A stretch of 64,000 nt of DNA from Pelobacter sp. UBA6093 (GTDB taxonomy: Bacteria > Desulfobacterota > Desulfuromonadia > Desulfuromonadales > Syntrophotaleaceae), in assembly GCA_002435955.1 (NCBI GenBank), contig DIWZ01000032.1, positions 195,641 to 259,640 of the forward strand. The letters run 5' to 3'. Shown in pieces: positions 62,130 to 64,000 of the stretch; positions within the stretch are counted from its first letter, which is position 1, and each line of letters opens with the position of its first letter. The notes beneath the pieces are model-generated. The model made no database searches. It worked only from the letters and a program-made list of their open reading frames with translations, and was not told where the DNA came from. The position numbers and the translations under genes were made by a program.

Positions 62130-63362
62130 TCAATCGGCCAAGGCGGCCTGTCTGACCTGCCGCGCCAGTTCCCTGCCGCGTTCCCGAATCAGCTCTAAAT
62201 TTTCCGCGCAAGGGGCCCCCCGGAACTCCACGGGATCAAGAAAACGCCAGCCCATCTTCTGGCGTTCGATGATTTCTCCCAGTTCCCGCTGCGCCCCTCC
62301 GGACCAGCCGAAGCTGCCCACGCGCAGCGCCACCTTGCCTCTTACCTGTTTGCGACCGAGTTCGTCTAGAACTATCGCCATGGGTGGAAACATCTGGTAT
62401 TCGTAGGTAGGCATGGCCAGGGCAATGCCGGTCGACTCCCATGCCGAAGCCAGAATATCGCCGATATGGCTCTGCGGCACCTGGTAGACCACCGACTCCA
62501 CGCCCTCTTCGGCGATCCCCTCCAGCAGCGGTACAACGGTCTTTTCCGTGTTGCCGTACATGCTCCCCCACAGCACCGTCACCAGCGGCTTGGCCGGTCC
62601 CTTGGCGTAGGAGGCAAGGCGTTCGTAAAGACTGATGATGCGATCGGGATTGCGACGCCAGATCGGCCCATGACCAGGGGCGACGATACGGACATCGAGT
62701 TTTTTGACCTTGGCGATGGCATTGTTAACAGCCTGCGAAAAGCGACCCACAATATTGGCGTAATAACGCAGCGCTTCCCGCTCAAAGAATTCCAGCTGCG
62801 CGTCGTCGAGCTGATCGTCGCATGGTGACTCGCCAAGGGCGCCGAAGGTGCCGAAGGCATCGCAACAAAAGAGGGAGCCGGTGGACGGTTCGAAGGTGAC
62901 CATGGTGTCGGGCCAGTGAACGTTGGGGATTTCCTCGAACACAAGTTGTTTACCGTTGCCCAGATCGACGCTATCGCCTGACTTGACCACCCGGAACGGT
63001 ACATCCAGCCCGTAAAAAGCCTGGGCCAGCTCCAGCCCCTTGGCGGTAACGAGCACCTCGAAATCGTGGGTCAGAGTCAAAAACGACTTAAGCCAGCCGG
63101 TATGATCCGGCTCGGTGTGATTGATGACGACATAGCGGATATCCTCCACCTTCACCCCGATCTGATCGAGCTGGGCGTAGAGGCTTTCCGGCACCCCGTC
63201 CCACTCGCAAACCCCGTCAATAATGGCCACCTCCCGCCCCTTGACCACGTAGGAATTCATCGAGGCACCGTGCGGCATCGGCCAGATCCCTTCAAACAGC
63301 ACCTCGGAACCGATATTGGCGAAAAGATGGAACACACCGTCCGCAATTTCACTTGCTTTCAT
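62130..63362 (-). CDS. fprA: A-type flavodiiron protein (FprA/Roo), oxygen or NO reductase
   Basis: 410 residues: a metallo-beta-lactamase-like diiron domain (1-250) with ligands in NHTEPDH, the second-sphere CCDAFGTFG and APGHGP, and a flavodoxin domain (about 255-410) with the FMN loop WGSMYGNTEKT. Such proteins reduce O2 to water (or NO to N2O) with electrons from rubredoxin or ferredoxin, protecting anaerobes. AAGGAGG precedes ATG 63362. A ferredoxin gene lies 104 nt upstream and is the likely electron donor. Confidence 0.93.
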   Translation of the reverse strand: MKASEIADGVFHLFANIGSEVLFEGIWPMPHGASMNSYVVKGREVAIIDGVCEWDGVPESLYAQLDQIGVKVEDIRYVVINHTEPDHTGWLKSFLTLTHDFEVLVTAKGLELAQAFYGLDVPFRVVKSGDSVDLGNGKQLVFEEIPNVHWPDTMVTFEPSTGSLFCCDAFGTFGALGESPCDDQLDDAQLEFFEREALRYYANIVGRFSQAVNNAIAKVKKLDVRIVAPGHGPIWRRNPDRIISLYERLASYAKGPAKPLVTVLWGSMYGNTEKTVVPLLEGIAEEGVESVVYQVPQSHIGDILASAWESTGIALAMPTYEYQMFPPMAIVLDELGRKQVRGKVALRVGSFGWSGGAQRELGEIIERQKMGWRFLDPVEFRGAPCAENLELIRERGRELARQVRQAALAD

Positions 63363-63466
63363 GCCATCCTCCTTATTGAAAATTCCCATAAAAATGGGGG
63401 ATCAACCGAAAACAGATCCCCCTGTTGACACGCAAACTGGACGCTACACCTGTTTTGCGAAAGGTA

Positions 63467-63658
63467 TTATTCTTCCCAGTGAATGCAGGAAACGGGGCAG
63501 GCGTCCATGGCTTCCTGAATTTTATCCTCCGAGGCACCGTCAGGAGCATAGACTTCCGCCAGATCATCTTCATCCATGCGGAACACCTCGGGAACCATAT
63601 CCACACAAAGGGTACAGCTGATGCAGACTTCCTTGTCGACATAAGGTTTTTTGGCCAT
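63467..63658 (-). CDS. Single-cluster [4Fe-4S] ferredoxin
   Basis: 63 residues with CISCTLC (C12, C15, C18) and the distant fourth ligand in CPVSC, plus a further Cys, the layout of monocluster ferredoxins of Desulfovibrio-type bacteria. Acidic overall (MDEDDLAEVYAPDG). ATG 63658 has GGGGAGG upstream. Probable electron donor to the adjacent FprA. Confidence 0.92.
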   Translation of the reverse strand: MAKKPYVDKEVCISCTLCVDMVPEVFRMDEDDLAEVYAPDGASEDKIQEAMDACPVSCIHWEE

Positions 63659-63862
63659 AATCGAATCCTCCCCCCGTTTAACGGGCTTTTTGGGTTGCAT
63701 GATTTTCAGCAAACCCACGGTTGTCGATACGCGCCTGGGAAGCGGGTTCCCCAGAATTTGAACACTATCAACCTTAATACGAGTCTATCAAATTGCAAGG
63801 ACCGCGAACGCCGCCGCCCAAGCCTGTTGGCAAGGAATTCCATAGCGGCACTCATGCGGATT

Positions 63863-64000
63863 CTACAACCCTTGTTGTAATTTTTCCAGATGATAATAGG
63901 CCGGCTTCGTAGTCAAACGCTCATCTTCGATGGGGTAACCGACGGTAAAATGGTAGAGATCCTGATAGCGGTTGTCCCGAAAACCACAGGCATCGTGCAT
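63863..64000 (-). CDS. 3' end of a gene cut by the window edge
   Basis: The last 45 codons of a minus-strand frame, ending TAG at 63863. The visible sequence has CGFRDNRYQDLYHFTVGYPI and DERLTTKPAYYHLEKL. The wording YHFTVGxPxxDxRLTT reminds me of the C-terminus of some nitroreductase-like (SagB/ThcOx-type) proteins, but this is weak. The 204 bases between it and the ferredoxin gene hold nothing I recognise. Confidence 0.45.
   Translation of the reverse strand: MHDACGFRDNRYQDLYHFTVGYPIEDERLTTKPAYYHLEKLQQGL

Overview
The window looks like a chromosomal segment of an anaerobic deltaproteobacterium of the Desulfuromonadales type (Pelobacter/Syntrophotalea/Desulfuromonas-like). This is inferred from gene content: an oxygen-reducing flavodiiron protein with its ferredoxin, several small ferredoxins, an anaerobic sulfatase-maturating enzyme, three diguanylate cyclases plus a PilZ protein, and clpS-clpA-aat and hflKC organised as in Gram-negative bacteria. 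No rRNA, tRNA, CRISPR array, integrase or transposase was recognised.

Left part (1-29.2 kb), mostly housekeeping and signalling: the 3' end of a GntR/UTRA regulator overlapping a trpB-trpA pair; a HAD phosphatase; an RND efflux pair; a zinc-ribbon HtrA-like protease with a coiled-coil insertion; a two-GAF diguanylate cyclase; a ferredoxin lacking two canonical cysteines; a glycosyltransferase; a MATE exporter; an orphan KorD/VorD-like ferredoxin; a membrane diguanylate cyclase; class II aldolase and long-form GAPDH; rpsU with a clear sigma-70 promoter; an RlmL-like methyltransferase; a DUF815 ATPase; a PilZ protein; clpS-clpA-aat (N-degron pathway); hflK-hflC.

Middle part (29.25-51.2 kb): every recognisable gene is on the minus strand and nearly all products are membrane, periplasmic, lipoprotein or outer-membrane proteins. 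It reads as an accessory envelope island: a remnant of a pentameric ligand-gated ion channel (pLGIC), a DUF3313 lipoprotein, MscS, PsiE, an apparently intact pLGIC-like protein, a large Ser-type sulfatase between two copies of a [radical SAM sulfatase maturase + outer-membrane protein] module, three HupE/UreJ-like proteins, a parvulin isomerase, a DUF3604 protein, a DUF4410 lipoprotein, a patatin lipoprotein, an outer-membrane barrel and a glycine-zipper protein. The two module copies have decayed in opposite members: one maturase carries a 1-nt frameshift, and the other copy's outer-membrane protein has lost 396 bp between 11-bp direct repeats. This island is the best candidate in the window for an undescribed system.

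Right part (51.2-64 kb): yaeQ and an RNase H-like gene, a rhodanese-ferritin fusion with a FAD oxidoreductase, lemA with two TPM-domain genes, serB-sfsA-tmcAL, a GGDEF gene overlapping a LysR gene, and ferredoxin-fprA. The last 138 bases are the 3' end of another gene.

Three families of short palindromic repeats are scattered between genes. The outer ends of two of them supply the stop codons of the adjacent genes (trpA, a diguanylate cyclase, the RlmL-like gene and the DUF815 gene).
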